From: Mycobacterium sp. ACS4054
GTDB lineage: Bacteria; Actinomycetota; Actinomycetes; Mycobacteriales; Mycobacteriaceae
DNA: 64,000 bases
Direction: 5' to 3'
Assembly (NCBI RefSeq): GCF_001667275.1
Contig: NZ_LZHV01000012.1
Location: 43,260 to 107,259, forward strand
A program made the position numbers and the translations under genes. Under the pieces are notes generated by a model. That model was not told the DNA's origin, ran no database searches, and saw only the letters and a program-made list of their open reading frames with translations. Shown piece after piece: positions 1-10,687 of this stretch. Position 1 is the first letter of the stretch. Each line of letters opens with the position of its first letter.

Positions 1-522
1 GCGGGTGGTGAGTCGCATCAGCACGTCGATAAACAGTTGCAGCACCGGGTTTTTCGATTGCTCGGCCAGGGCGATGTGGAACTCGTCGCGCGGCGTCGGC
101 AGCCCAGGCTTCCATTCTTCTTCGCCCCGCAACACCGCCCGCAGCCGTGCGATGCCCGCCTCGTCGATCCGTTCCGCGGCCAGCGACGCGGCCAACGGTT
201 CGAGCACCAGGCGCGCGTTGAGCAGGTCACCCAGCGTCGTGCCCAGATACTCGAGATAGATGACGACGGCGCGAGTGGCGGGGCCGGCGTCGGGCTCGCA
301 GATGATCAGCCCGCCGCCCGGCCCGCGCCGCATGCGTGCCACCTGATGGTGTTCGACCAGCCGGACCGCCTCGCGCAGCACCGAGCGGCTCACCCCGAAT
401 CGCTCCTGCAAGGCGGGTTCGGAACCCAGCGATTCCCCGGTGGCCCAGCCGCGGCGGACGATGTCGGCCTCGAGCTCGCGCGCGATCCTGGAAGCCAGCT
501 TGTTCGCCAGGCCGGTGCTCAT
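1..522 (-). CDS. FadR-family (GntR) transcriptional regulator, 3' end cut by window edge
   Basis: Reads on the minus strand from ATG at 522 and stays open to base 1, so at least 174 residues are present and the C-terminus lies outside the window. An N-terminal winged helix-turn-helix (about residues 8-70, with the typical SEPALQERFGVSRSVLREA recognition region) is followed by the start of an all-helical FCD-type ligand domain (DEFHIALAEQ). FadR-group proteins sense acyl-CoA or small carboxylates and repress nearby catabolic genes. It lies 33 bp downstream of the thiolase-like gene and on the same strand, so it is probably co-transcribed with it and may control this cluster. Which ligand it binds cannot be read from the sequence. 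Confidence 0.85.
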   Translation of the reverse strand, partial: MSTGLANKLASRIARELEADIVRRGWATGESLGSEPALQERFGVSRSVLREAVRLVEHHQVARMRRGPGGGLIICEPDAGPATRAVVIYLEYLGTTLGDLLNARLVLEPLAASLAAERIDEAGIARLRAVLRGEEEWKPGLPTPRDEFHIALAEQSKNPVLQLFIDVLMRLTTR

Positions 523-555
523 GTCAGGGCCAATAACGTTTCGGCGCAACAATTT

Positions 556-1755
556 TCAGCATGTCAGCAACATGCAGCCGGCGACGGGCCCGCCCCCCAC
601 GGACACCACACCGACCTCCGGGCGACGCGACACCTGCCGGTCGGCCGCCTCGCCGCGCAACTGCAGACACCCCTCGTGCAGCGCCCAGTAGCCGTGCATG
701 CGCCCGGCCGACAGCTGACCGCCGTAGGTGTTCAGGGGCAGCACCCCGTCGCGGGCGATCCGCGAGCCACCCTCGACGAAGGGCCCCGCCTCGCCGTCGC
801 CGCAGACTCCCAGGGCTTCCAGCCACGCGAGGGTCAGATAGGTGAACCCGTCGTACAGCTCGGCGACCTCGAGATTCGACGGCTTGAGGTCGGTGCGCGA
901 CCACATCTGCGCCGCCGCGTCCGACATCGCCATCTTCGGGTAGTCGTCCCGGTGAAACCAGCCGCCGGCGCCGTCGGACCCACCGATCGCCTCCACCGCG
1001 ACCGCGCGGTGCGGGCAGTCGCGCGCGTACTCGGCGCGCGAGACCACCACCGCGATCGAGCCGTCGATCGGGACGTCGCAGTCCAGCAGCCCGAACGGGG
1101 TGGAAACCGGCCGCGCGCTGAGGTAGTCGGCCATGGTCATCGGGTCGCGGTATACGGCGCGCGGATTCAACGCCGCGTTGCGCCTGCCGTTGAGGGCCAC
1201 CCAGCCGAGCTGTTGCTTGGTGGTGCCGTACAGCTCCATGTGGCGCCGGCAGTTGAGCGCCAGCCAGTTCGCGGCCGAGTACGCGTTCGCGGCGACGAGG
1301 TCGTTGACGTCGTCCATCGCGCCGACGGCGGGGCGGTCGGCACCCTCGGGCGCCTCAAACATCCGCGCAAGGGGCGGCGCGGGCGCGTTCTCCTGCGGCT
1401 TCACCGGGACGGTGCCCCCGAGCATCTGGATGGTCCGGTACACCACCACGTGGCGGGCGCGCCGCTCGGCGACCGCGCGGCAGGCCGACATCACCGGGCT
1501 GAGCAGGCCGCCGGTGCCGAAGCCCGAACCACAGTCGGCGGCCTCGATTCCCAGCTCGGCGTTGACCTCGCCGGCAGGGGTGTCACCCAGCGTCGCGATG
1601 CCGTCGATGTCGGCGGCGACCAGCCCGGCGTCCTCGACGGCGGCCCGCACCGCCTCCATGGTCAGGTCCAGGCCGGCGATGCCGGTGCGGCGGCCGATCC
1701 GGGAGATGCCGATGCCGGACAGGATCGCGTCCTTCTCGAAATGCGTCATGCCCAC
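556..1755 (-). CDS. Thiolase-fold lipid-transfer / SCP-x-type protein (possible Ltp2-like aldolase)
   Basis: This 399-residue protein has the thiolase fold of the non-condensing SCP-x/lipid-transfer group. The usual thiolase HDxF motif is replaced by YDGFT (about residue 293), and a Cys sits in ADCGSGFGTGG (about residue 75). In the Ltp2 group, which cleaves steroid side-chain beta-hydroxyacyl-CoA by retro-aldol reaction with a DUF35 partner, tyrosines replace thiolase catalytic residues, so an aldolase role is plausible. A DUF35 protein is divergently encoded 52 bp away. The start at 1755 (MGMTHF) is chosen; a second ATG at 1749 would also serve. A thiolase activity is not excluded. Confidence 0.75.
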   Translation of the reverse strand: MGMTHFEKDAILSGIGISRIGRRTGIAGLDLTMEAVRAAVEDAGLVAADIDGIATLGDTPAGEVNAELGIEAADCGSGFGTGGLLSPVMSACRAVAERRARHVVVYRTIQMLGGTVPVKPQENAPAPPLARMFEAPEGADRPAVGAMDDVNDLVAANAYSAANWLALNCRRHMELYGTTKQQLGWVALNGRRNAALNPRAVYRDPMTMADYLSARPVSTPFGLLDCDVPIDGSIAVVVSRAEYARDCPHRAVAVEAIGGSDGAGGWFHRDDYPKMAMSDAAAQMWSRTDLKPSNLEVAELYDGFTYLTLAWLEALGVCGDGEAGPFVEGGSRIARDGVLPLNTYGGQLSAGRMHGYWALHEGCLQLRGEAADRQVSRRPEVGVVSVGGGPVAGCMLLTC

Positions 1756-1789
1756 CGCCCGTCAGCCCATAGCCCGCATCGAATCAATT

Positions 1790-1798
1790 GAGTGTACT
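1790..1798. promoter_or_regulatory. GAGTGTACT element in divergent promoter region
   Basis: The 9-mer GAGTGTACT lies between the divergent thiolase-like and DUF35 genes. Read forward it runs into TACTGT (1795-1800), a TANNNT -10 hexamer 7 nt before the GTG at 1808, the spacing of a leaderless mycobacterial start. Read backward it contains TACACT, a possible -10 for the thiolase-like gene. The same 9-mer occurs at 4391-4399 ahead of the acyl-CoA dehydrogenase. It may be a shared promoter or an operator; the two copies alone cannot decide. Confidence 0.45.
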
Positions 1799-1807
1799 GT
1801 ATTCGTC

Positions 1808-2143
1808 GTGCCGGACGAGCCGCTGCTCATCGATTACTGCGCCGACTGCGCGCGCTGGGTGCATCCGCCTGCCGGCGAATGCCGCACGTGTGGCGCAAAG
1901 CTGGTCGCGCGGCCCGTTTCCGGGCGGGGCGCGGTCTTCACGTACACGGTGAACCACCACCCGTACAACCCGGAACTGCCCGTCCCGTACGTGATCGCCA
2001 TCGTCGAACTCGCCGAACAACACGGCCTGCGGGTGGCGGCCAACATCGTTGGCTGCGAACCCGATTCGGTCAAGTGCGGGATGCCCGTCGAGCTGCAGCC
2101 GGAAAAGGGCAGCGGCGGGGCGCCGCTGTTCGCGCCGGCCTGA
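1808..2143 (+). CDS. DUF35 zinc-ribbon/OB-fold protein, partner of thiolase-like protein
   Basis: This 111-residue protein starts at GTG 1808, directly after a -10 hexamer, so translation is probably leaderless. The N-terminus holds a rubredoxin-like zinc ribbon with two CxxC pairs (CADC near residue 11 and CRTC near 27), followed by an OB-fold (GRGAVFTYTVNHHPYNP). Proteins of this family bind acyl-CoA or dock on thiolase/aldolase partners, as ChsH2-DUF35 does with Ltp2. It is divergent from, rather than in an operon with, its likely thiolase-like partner. It ends 12 bp before the convergent acyl-CoA dehydrogenase. Confidence 0.8.
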   Translation: MPDEPLLIDYCADCARWVHPPAGECRTCGAKLVARPVSGRGAVFTYTVNHHPYNPELPVPYVIAIVELAEQHGLRVAANIVGCEPDSVKCGMPVELQPEKGSGGAPLFAPA

Positions 2144-2155
2144 GCCTCGACGGGG

Positions 2156-4321
2156 CTAGTTGATCAGCGGGTCGCGCGGCATGCCGAGAATCCGCTCGGC
2201 GATCTGGTTGCGGGTGACCTCCGAGGTGCCCCCCGCGATCGCCATGCCACGGGCCCCCATCGTCAGCCGGCCGACCACCGCGGCGGGGCCGTCCATCAGC
2301 GCGACGTCCGGCCCCGACAGCGCCGCCCAGATCGCGGCGCCGTCCACCATGTGCTCGGCCAGCTTGAGCTTGGTGATGTTGCCCTCCGGACCGGGGCCCG
2401 CCCCCTCTACGCTGCGCGCGGCGCGTCGAAGGTTGAGCAGCCGCAGGGCGTGATCGTCGGCGAGGAAGGACCCGATCCGAATCGGCGCGCCGGCCAAGCG
2501 ATCTGACTGCTGCGAAGCGAGCTGCACCAGCGTGGCCGCCAGGCCCTCGTAGAACGAACCGCTGCCGCCGATGCTGACCCGCTCGTTGCCCAGGGTCGCG
2601 CGGGCGACGGTCCACCCGGAGTTGGGCGCGCCGACGACGTCCTCGTCGGGGACGAACACGTCGTTGAAGAACACCTCGTTGAATTCCGAGCCGCCGGTGA
2701 TCTGCCGCAACGGCCGCACCTCGACGCCCGGGCCTTTCATGTCGATGATCACGGTCGTGATGCCGGCGTGCTTGGGGGCATCGGGGTCGGTGCGCACGGT
2801 GGCCAGGCCGCGTGCGCAGTATTGCGCGCCGCTGGTCCACACCTTCTGCCCGTTGATCTTCCAGCCGCCGTCCACCCGAACGGCACGGGTCTTGACCGAC
2901 GCCGCGTCGGAGCCGGCCTCGGGTTCGGAGAACAGCTGGCACCAGATCTCTTCCTGGCGGAGCGCCTTCTCCACGAATCTTTCGATCTGCCAATCGGTTC
3001 CGTGCTGGATCAGGGTCAAGATCACCCAACCGGTGATGGAGTAGTCGGGCCGCTTGATGCCGGCCGCGCGGAACTCCTCCTCGATGACCAACTGCTCCAC
3101 CGCGTCGGCGGCCCGCCCCCAGGGCTTGGGCCAGTGCGGCATGACGTAGCCCGTCTCGATCAGTTTGTCGCGTTGCGCCTCTTTGTCCAGCTTGGCGATC
3201 TCGGCGGCGTCGGCGTGGATGCGGGTGCGCAGTTCCTCCGCCTCGGGCGGCAGGTCCAAACTGTTCTCCCGCTTGGCGCCGGCGGCGGTGCGCTCGAAGA
3301 CATCCCGGGCCGGCGCGTCCCCGCCGAACAGCGCCGCGATCACCAGCGCGCGGCGCAGGTGCAGATGCGCGTCGTGCTCCCAGGTGAACCCGATGCCGCC
3401 GTGCACCTGGATGTTCAGCTCGGCGTTGCGCGCATAAGCGGGGAACGCCAGGGCCGCCGCCACCCCGGCGACCAGCTGGAACTGGTCCTCGTCCTCGCTC
3501 GCCGCGCGCGAGGCGTCCCACACCGCGGCGATCGCCGACTCGGCGGACACCAGCATGTTCGCGCAATGATGCTTGACCGCTTGGAAAGTCGCGATGGTCC
3601 GGCCGAACTGCTGGCGCACCTTGGCGTAGTCCACGGCGGCCTCCACACAGTCCGCGGCGCCGCCCACCGCCTCGGCGGCCAGCAGGGTGCGGGCCCGGGC
3701 CAGCGCCGCGGCCCGGGCGCCCGTCAGGATGTCGGCGGCGCCGACGTCCACGTTTTCGAGGCGGACGCGACCGGATCGCCGGGTCGGGTCGAAGTTGTCC
3801 GGCACCTGCACCGTCACGCCGGCGCGGCCGCGCTCCAGCACGAGTACGTCCTCGCCCGCGGCGATCAGCAGCAGCTCGGCCAGCCCGGCGCCCAGCACGA
3901 TCCCGGCGTCACCGTCGGCGACCCCGTTGTTCAGCTGCACATTGCCGTCCAGGCCGATCCCCGCGGTGACGGTGCCGTCGATCAACCCGGACAACAAGCG
4001 CGATTTCTGTTCGGCGCTACCGCCTTTGGCGATCACCGCCGAGGCGATCACGGTCGGCACGAACGGTCCCGGCGCCACGGCGCGGCCGAGTTCTTCGACC
4101 ACCACCACGAGCTCGGGCAGGCCGAAGCCGGAGCCGCCGTGCTCCTCGTCGATGTGCAGGCCCAGCCACCCCAGTTCGACGAGGTTCTGCCAGAACGGGG
4201 GCCGGGACTCCTCGGCGGCGTCGAGCAGGGACCGCGCCGCCCAACGGGCCTTCTGCGAGGTCAGGAACGCGCGGGCGACATCGGCGAGTTCGCGGTGGTC
4301 GTCGGTCAGTGCGATACCCAT
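2156..4321 (-). CDS. Two-domain acyl-CoA dehydrogenase (FadE34/FadE6 type)
   Basis: At 721 residues this is about twice the length of a normal acyl-CoA dehydrogenase and consists of two tandem dehydrogenase domains (about 1-350 and 360-721). The C-terminal copy keeps the flavin/substrate motif QLFSEPEAGSD (about residue 455) and WKINGQKVWTSGA. The usual catalytic Glu of the late YEGT motif is absent: the protein has GGTSEVTRN there (about residue 700). A Glu in GNERVS (about residue 579) sits where isovaleryl-CoA dehydrogenase keeps its base. Mycobacterial fused enzymes of this type act on steroid side-chain or branched acyl-CoAs. It oxidises an acyl-CoA to the enoyl-CoA with FAD. A GC hairpin lies in its leader. 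Confidence 0.85.
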   Translation of the reverse strand: MGIALTDDHRELADVARAFLTSQKARWAARSLLDAAEESRPPFWQNLVELGWLGLHIDEEHGGSGFGLPELVVVVEELGRAVAPGPFVPTVIASAVIAKGGSAEQKSRLLSGLIDGTVTAGIGLDGNVQLNNGVADGDAGIVLGAGLAELLLIAAGEDVLVLERGRAGVTVQVPDNFDPTRRSGRVRLENVDVGAADILTGARAAALARARTLLAAEAVGGAADCVEAAVDYAKVRQQFGRTIATFQAVKHHCANMLVSAESAIAAVWDASRAASEDEDQFQLVAGVAAALAFPAYARNAELNIQVHGGIGFTWEHDAHLHLRRALVIAALFGGDAPARDVFERTAAGAKRENSLDLPPEAEELRTRIHADAAEIAKLDKEAQRDKLIETGYVMPHWPKPWGRAADAVEQLVIEEEFRAAGIKRPDYSITGWVILTLIQHGTDWQIERFVEKALRQEEIWCQLFSEPEAGSDAASVKTRAVRVDGGWKINGQKVWTSGAQYCARGLATVRTDPDAPKHAGITTVIIDMKGPGVEVRPLRQITGGSEFNEVFFNDVFVPDEDVVGAPNSGWTVARATLGNERVSIGGSGSFYEGLAATLVQLASQQSDRLAGAPIRIGSFLADDHALRLLNLRRAARSVEGAGPGPEGNITKLKLAEHMVDGAAIWAALSGPDVALMDGPAAVVGRLTMGARGMAIAGGTSEVTRNQIAERILGMPRDPLIN

Positions 4322-4354
4322 GAGGGGCCCTCCTCGCTACCGGCTGGGTAGCCT

Positions 4355-4379
4355 GCCCCGCTTCGAGGGGAAGCGGGGC
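4355..4379 (-). terminator. GC-rich hairpin between SDR and acyl-CoA dehydrogenase
   Basis: GCCCCGCTTC and GAAGCGGGGC form a perfect 10-bp stem around a 5-nt loop (GAGGG). It lies 50 bp beyond the stop of the SDR gene and 33 bp before the dehydrogenase start, with no T-run. It could terminate SDR transcription or act as an attenuator in the dehydrogenase leader, because a possible -10 (4392-4397, minus strand) lies upstream of it. Confidence 0.5.
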
Positions 4380-4390
4380 GGCTGCCTAAA

Positions 4391-4399
4391 GAGTGTACT
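4391..4399. promoter_or_regulatory. Second GAGTGTACT element
   Basis: This is an exact second copy of the 9-mer seen at 1790-1798. On the minus strand it supplies TACACT, a TANNNT -10 candidate for the acyl-CoA dehydrogenase that starts at 4321, placing the start of transcription near 4384 and the hairpin inside the leader. A shared regulator of the cluster is possible but unproven. Confidence 0.4.
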
Positions 4400-4429
4400 T
4401 AATGCGGGGAGGGCGGCCCGTGGGGGTGG

Positions 4430-5188
4430 CTACTTGGGCGCGAACCGCTGGCCGGCGTCCAGCCGCAGGCACTGGCCGTTGAGCATCGGGTTGTCCACGA
4501 TGGCCGCCACCAGCTTCGCGTACTCGATCGGCCGGCCAAGGCGCTTGGGGAAGGCCGCGTCCTTCGTGAGCGCCGACGCGAATTCGTCGGGAATGCCCTG
4601 GGTCAGCCCCGTGGCGAACAGGCTCGGCGCGATCGCCAGCACCCGGATGCCCAGCGAGCCCAGGTCGCGCGCCATGGTCAGGCACATACCCGCGATGCCC
4701 GCCTTGGCGGCGGTGTAGGCGACCTGCCCGATCTGGCCCTCGAAGGCCGCGATCGAGGCGGTGTTGATGATGACGCCGCGCTCCTCGTCCTCTGGCTCGT
4801 TCTTGGCCATGTGGGCGGCGGCCAGCCGGCTGATGTTGAACGTGGCGATCAGGTTGAGGTCGATGACGGATTGGAAGGACTCGAGGTCGTGCGGGCCGGA
4901 CTTGGTCATCGTCCGCTTGGCGATGCCACCGCCGGCGGTCGTGATGATGACGTGCAGGCCGCCCAGCTTGTCGACGGCGGTCTGCAGCGTCTCCTCGGTT
5001 CCGGTGAAGTCGGTGACGTCAACCGGGTAGAACGCGCCCTTGACACCCTCGGCGACCGTCTTGCCGTCGGAACCCTCGCGGTCGAGGATCGCGACCTGCG
5101 CCCCGCGCTCGGCCAGCAGCTCCGCCGAGGCGCGACCCATCCCCGACGCGCCGCCGATGACGACGACCTTCTTTCCGTTGATCTCCAT
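4430..5188 (-). CDS. SDR-family oxidoreductase, 17-beta-HSD10-like
   Basis: This 252-residue classical short-chain dehydrogenase has the NAD(P)-binding GGASGMGRA motif (about residues 13-21), the NTAS...YTAAKAG catalytic Ser-Tyr-Lys region, and a C-terminus (LRLDAGQRFAPK) like that of 3-hydroxyacyl-CoA/17-beta-hydroxysteroid dehydrogenase type 10 enzymes. An Asp (ILDRE) at the end of the second beta strand favours NAD over NADP. Start ATG 5188 is preceded by AGGAGAG. In this acyl-CoA cluster it most likely oxidises a beta-hydroxyacyl-CoA, but the substrate is inferred from neighbours only. Confidence 0.85.
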   Translation of the reverse strand: MEINGKKVVVIGGASGMGRASAELLAERGAQVAILDREGSDGKTVAEGVKGAFYPVDVTDFTGTEETLQTAVDKLGGLHVIITTAGGGIAKRTMTKSGPHDLESFQSVIDLNLIATFNISRLAAAHMAKNEPEDEERGVIINTASIAAFEGQIGQVAYTAAKAGIAGMCLTMARDLGSLGIRVLAIAPSLFATGLTQGIPDEFASALTKDAAFPKRLGRPIEYAKLVAAIVDNPMLNGQCLRLDAGQRFAPK

Positions 5189-5308
5189 CCGGGCCTCTCC
5201 TTGTGGGTTGTCAGATTCCTTGCAATCTGTAACGTTAGGTAGCACGCTAGCGTGTCCGCCCCCGAGGGTTGACCCCGCCTTGTCGGTGAGCCGTGACAAG
5301 CTGATTTG

Positions 5309-6841
5309 GTGCTCCTTGTCGACGTGGCGACGACGTCGCTTGACGTGGGCGGAACGTCGTCGCGGCTGAGCAAGGTCGCCCACATCGCCGACCTGTTGCG
5401 CCGCGCCGCCGACGACCCCGACGGCGGCGTCGCGATCGTGGTCTCCTGGCTCTCCGGTGAGCTGCGGCAGCGCCAGATCGGGGTCGGCTGGGCGGCGTTG
5501 CGGTCCCGCCCGCCACCGGCGCCGCATCCGACGTTGACCGTCACCGGGGTGGACGCCCGCTTCTCGGAGATCGGGGCGGTGTCGGGCAAAGGGTCGCAGG
5601 CCCGGCGCGCCGAGTTGATCGCCGGCCTGTTCGCCGCAGCGACGGAAGCCGAGCAGGCGTTTCTGCTGCGACTGCTCGGCGGGGAGCTACGCCAGGGGGC
5701 GCTGGCCGGGATCATGGCCGACGCGGTGGCCAAGGCCGCCGGCATCCCGGTCGCGTCGGTACAACGGGCCGCGATGCTGGGCGGGGACCTGCCGGCCGTC
5801 GCGGCGGCGGCCTTGGGGACCGGGGCGCCGGGCCTGGACGCGTTCACCCTGCGGGTCGGCCGGCCGGTCGGGCCGATGCTGGCGCAGACCGCCACCGGGG
5901 TGGCCGACGCGCTCGAGAGGCACGGCGGGGCAACGATTTTCGAGGCGAAGCTGGACGGTGCCCGGGTGCAGATCCACCGGTCCGGCGACGAGGTCACCGT
6001 CTACACGCGCAGCCTCGACGACGTCACCGCCCGCCTGCCCGAGGTGGTGGAGGCGACGCTGGCGCTGCCGGTCCGCGACCTCATCGCCGACGGCGAGGCG
6101 ATCGCGCTGCGGCCCGACAACTCACCACACCGCTTCCAGGTCACCGCGTCGCGGTTCGGCCGATCGGTCGATGTGGCGAAAGCCCGTGCGGCGCAGCCGC
6201 TCTCGGTGTTCTTCTTCGACATCCTGCATCGCGACGGCGTCGACCTGCTCGACGCGCCGACCACCGAGCGGCTGGCGGACCTGGACGCGCTGGTGCCGGC
6301 CGCGCAGCGGGTGGATCGGCTACTCACCTCGGACCCGGGGGCGGCGGCCGGCTTCCTGGACGCGACGCTGGCCGCCGGCCACGAGGGCGTCCTGGCCAAG
6401 GCGCCGGACGCGCCGTACCAGGCGGGCCGCCGCGGCGCGGGCTGGCTGAAGGTCAAGCCCGTGCACACCCTGGACCTGGTGGTGCTCGCCGTCGAGTGGG
6501 GATCCGGGCGCCGAAGCGGCAAGCTGTCCAACATCCACCTCGGGGCGCGCGACCCGGCCACCGGTGAATTCGTCATGGTGGGAAAGACTTTCAAGGGCAT
6601 GACCGACGCCATGCTGGACTGGCAGACCGCGCGGTTCAGCGAACTCGCGGTCGGCGGCACCGACGGGTACGTGGTCCGATTGCGCCCCGAGCAGGTGGTC
6701 GAGATCGCCCTCGACGGCGTCCAGAAATCCTCGCGCTATCCCGGCGGTGTCGCGCTGCGGTTCGCCCGGGTGGTGCGCTACCGCGACGACAAAAGCCCGG
6801 CCGAGGCGGACACCATCGATGCCGTGCGCGCGCTGTATTGA
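5309..6841 (+). CDS. ligB: ATP-dependent DNA ligase LigB
   Basis: This 510-residue protein closely resembles M. tuberculosis LigB (Rv3062). It has an N-terminal DNA-binding domain, then the adenylation domain with motif [11 protein letters not shown] (nucleophilic Lys214 that takes AMP), motif [15 protein letters not shown], motif V GWLKVKP, and an OB-fold domain. It seals nicks in duplex DNA using ATP; mycobacteria rely on NAD-dependent LigA for replication, so LigB is an accessory repair ligase. The start is GTG 5309; an in-frame TTG at 5306 is adjacent. The following gene is cstA, the same order as in M. tuberculosis. Confidence 0.97.
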   Translation: MLLVDVATTSLDVGGTSSRLSKVAHIADLLRRAADDPDGGVAIVVSWLSGELRQRQIGVGWAALRSRPPPAPHPTLTVTGVDARFSEIGAVSGKGSQARRAELIAGLFAAATEAEQAFLLRLLGGELRQGALAGIMADAVAKAAGIPVASVQRAAMLGGDLPAVAAAALGTGAPGLDAFTLRVGRPVGPMLAQTATGVADALERHGGATIFEAKLDGARVQIHRSGDEVTVYTRSLDDVTARLPEVVEATLALPVRDLIADGEAIALRPDNSPHRFQVTASRFGRSVDVAKARAAQPLSVFFFDILHRDGVDLLDAPTTERLADLDALVPAAQRVDRLLTSDPGAAAGFLDATLAAGHEGVLAKAPDAPYQAGRRGAGWLKVKPVHTLDLVVLAVEWGSGRRSGKLSNIHLGARDPATGEFVMVGKTFKGMTDAMLDWQTARFSELAVGGTDGYVVRLRPEQVVEIALDGVQKSSRYPGGVALRFARVVRYRDDKSPAEADTIDAVRALY

Positions 6842-6870
6842 CAAAGCACGCGCAATTAATTTCCCGGGCG

Positions 6871-6876
6871 TAGGGT
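6871..6876 (+). promoter_or_regulatory. -10 hexamer of leaderless cstA transcript
   Basis: TAGGGT fits the mycobacterial TANNNT -10 consensus and stands 7 nt before the GTG of cstA at 6884, the spacing expected when transcription begins at the first base of the start codon. No Shine-Dalgarno sequence precedes the GTG, which agrees with a leaderless message. Confidence 0.55.
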
Positions 6877-6883
6877 TTCGGCC

Positions 6884-9148
<2,265 letters not shown>

Positions 9149-9157
9149 ACTTGCGCG

Positions 9158-10681
9158 ATGAGAGTCGGCATCGACTTTGGCACCACACACACCGTCGTTG
9201 CGGCCGTCGACCGAGGCAACTATCCCGTCATCTCGTTTGACGGCGTCGACGCGTGGCCGTCGATCGTCGCGGCCAACGCGGCCGGGGAGCTGCGGTTCGG
9301 CGCGCAGGCCGCCGCCGTCCGCCACGACCCCGAGTGGTCGGTGCTGCGCTCGTTCAAACGTCTGCTCAACGACGCCGGACCGCAGACCGAGGTGACCCTC
9401 GCCGGCCGCCGCCATCGGCTGGCCGACCTGCTCGCCGGTTTTCTGGCCCAGCTGAAAAGCGACCTGCTGCGTCGCTCCAACGCCACTCTCACCGCGACCG
9501 AAACCATCGAGGCCGCCATCAGCGTGCCGGCCAACGCCTCGAGCGCCCAACGCCTGCTGACGCTGGACGCCTTCGTCGCGGCGGGATTCGACGTCGTGGC
9601 CCTGCTCAACGAGCCGTCGGCGGCGAGCCTGGAGTACGCGCATCGGTACCGCTCCACCATCACCGCCAAACGGGAGTACGTCCTCATCTACGACCTGGGC
9701 GGGGGCACCTTCGACGCCTCGCTGCTCAAGATGACCGGGCACGCGAACGAGGTCGTCATCAGCGAGGGCATTCAGCGCCTCGGCGGCGACGACTTCGACG
9801 AAGCGATCGCGGACCTGGTCCTGGCGCGCTCGCAGCTGACCGGGGTCGGCGCCGCGGGCCGCGAGTTGCTGCGGGAGGAGTGCGCCGCCCGCAAGGAGGC
9901 CGTCGGGCCGCAGACCCGCCGCTTCCTGGTGGACCTCACCGGGGTCGACGGCACCGACCGGCCCCCGTTTTCCTGCCCGGTCGACGACGTCTATGCGGTG
10001 TGCGCGCCGCTCGTCGACAAGACCATGGAGCTGCTCGGGCGCGTGCTGCACACCCCCGGCGGGGGCGACGTCACGTGGTCGGAGGTCGCCGGCATCTACG
10101 TCGTCGGAGGAGCCGGCAGCTTCCCGCTGGTATCGCGGATGCTGCGCACCGCCTTCGGTGACAAGCGGGTGAAGCGCTCGCCGCATCCGTTCGCGGCGAC
10201 CGCGATCGGCCTGGCGGTGTTCCTCGACAAGGAATCCGATTTCGCACTCTCCGAACGCTTCTCGCGCAACTTCGGGGTCTTCCGCGAGGCCGAAGCCGGC
10301 GCCGGCGTCGTCTTCGACCCGATCGTGTGCAAGGACGTGTCCCTGCCGTCCGACGGGCGCACCCCGCTGGTGGTGAAGCGCAGCTACCGCGCGGCGCACA
10401 ACATCGGCCACTTCCGGTTCGTGGAATGCAGCCGCCTGGTCAACGGCCGGCCGGACGGCGACGTGACGCCCTACGATCCGGTCCTCTTCCCCTTCGACCC
10501 GGCGCTGCGCGACCGCGACGACCTCGGACGCCAGCCGGTCGGCCGGTGGCGGGACGGGCCCGACGTGGAGGAGCGTTACGTCATCGCCCCCAGCGGCGCG
10601 GTGGAGGTCACCCTGACGACACAGCCGGCCGGTTTCGAGCGCACCTTCCGCCTGCAGCGGCGCGCCTCCGCGAGCGCGTGA
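9158..10681 (+). CDS. Short Hsp70-family protein (DnaK-like ATPase without canonical substrate domain)
   Basis: This 507-residue protein begins with the actin-like ATPase phosphate-1 motif GIDFGTTHTVVAA (residues 4-16), has phosphate-2 YDLGGGTFDAS (about 177-187) and the adenosine motif VVGGAGSFPLVSRML (about 314-328). After about residue 375 there is no recognisable DnaK peptide-binding and lid region; the tail of some 130 residues looks beta-rich. Standard DnaK is about 620 residues. Its client and role are unknown. TAAACT at 9146-9151 stands 6 nt before the ATG, so it may be leaderless. A nitroreductase follows after 6 bp, suggesting one transcript. Confidence 0.8.
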   Translation: MRVGIDFGTTHTVVAAVDRGNYPVISFDGVDAWPSIVAANAAGELRFGAQAAAVRHDPEWSVLRSFKRLLNDAGPQTEVTLAGRRHRLADLLAGFLAQLKSDLLRRSNATLTATETIEAAISVPANASSAQRLLTLDAFVAAGFDVVALLNEPSAASLEYAHRYRSTITAKREYVLIYDLGGGTFDASLLKMTGHANEVVISEGIQRLGGDDFDEAIADLVLARSQLTGVGAAGRELLREECAARKEAVGPQTRRFLVDLTGVDGTDRPPFSCPVDDVYAVCAPLVDKTMELLGRVLHTPGGGDVTWSEVAGIYVVGGAGSFPLVSRMLRTAFGDKRVKRSPHPFAATAIGLAVFLDKESDFALSERFSRNFGVFREAEAGAGVVFDPIVCKDVSLPSDGRTPLVVKRSYRAAHNIGHFRFVECSRLVNGRPDGDVTPYDPVLFPFDPALRDRDDLGRQPVGRWRDGPDVEERYVIAPSGAVEVTLTTQPAGFERTFRLQRRASASA

Positions 10682-10687
10682 CGCGCC

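Noticed and set aside
37..1791. A 584-codon plus-strand frame across the FadR-type and thiolase-like genes
   Set aside because: It covers two genes that are clear on the opposite strand and has a repetitive Arg/His/Ala-rich translation.
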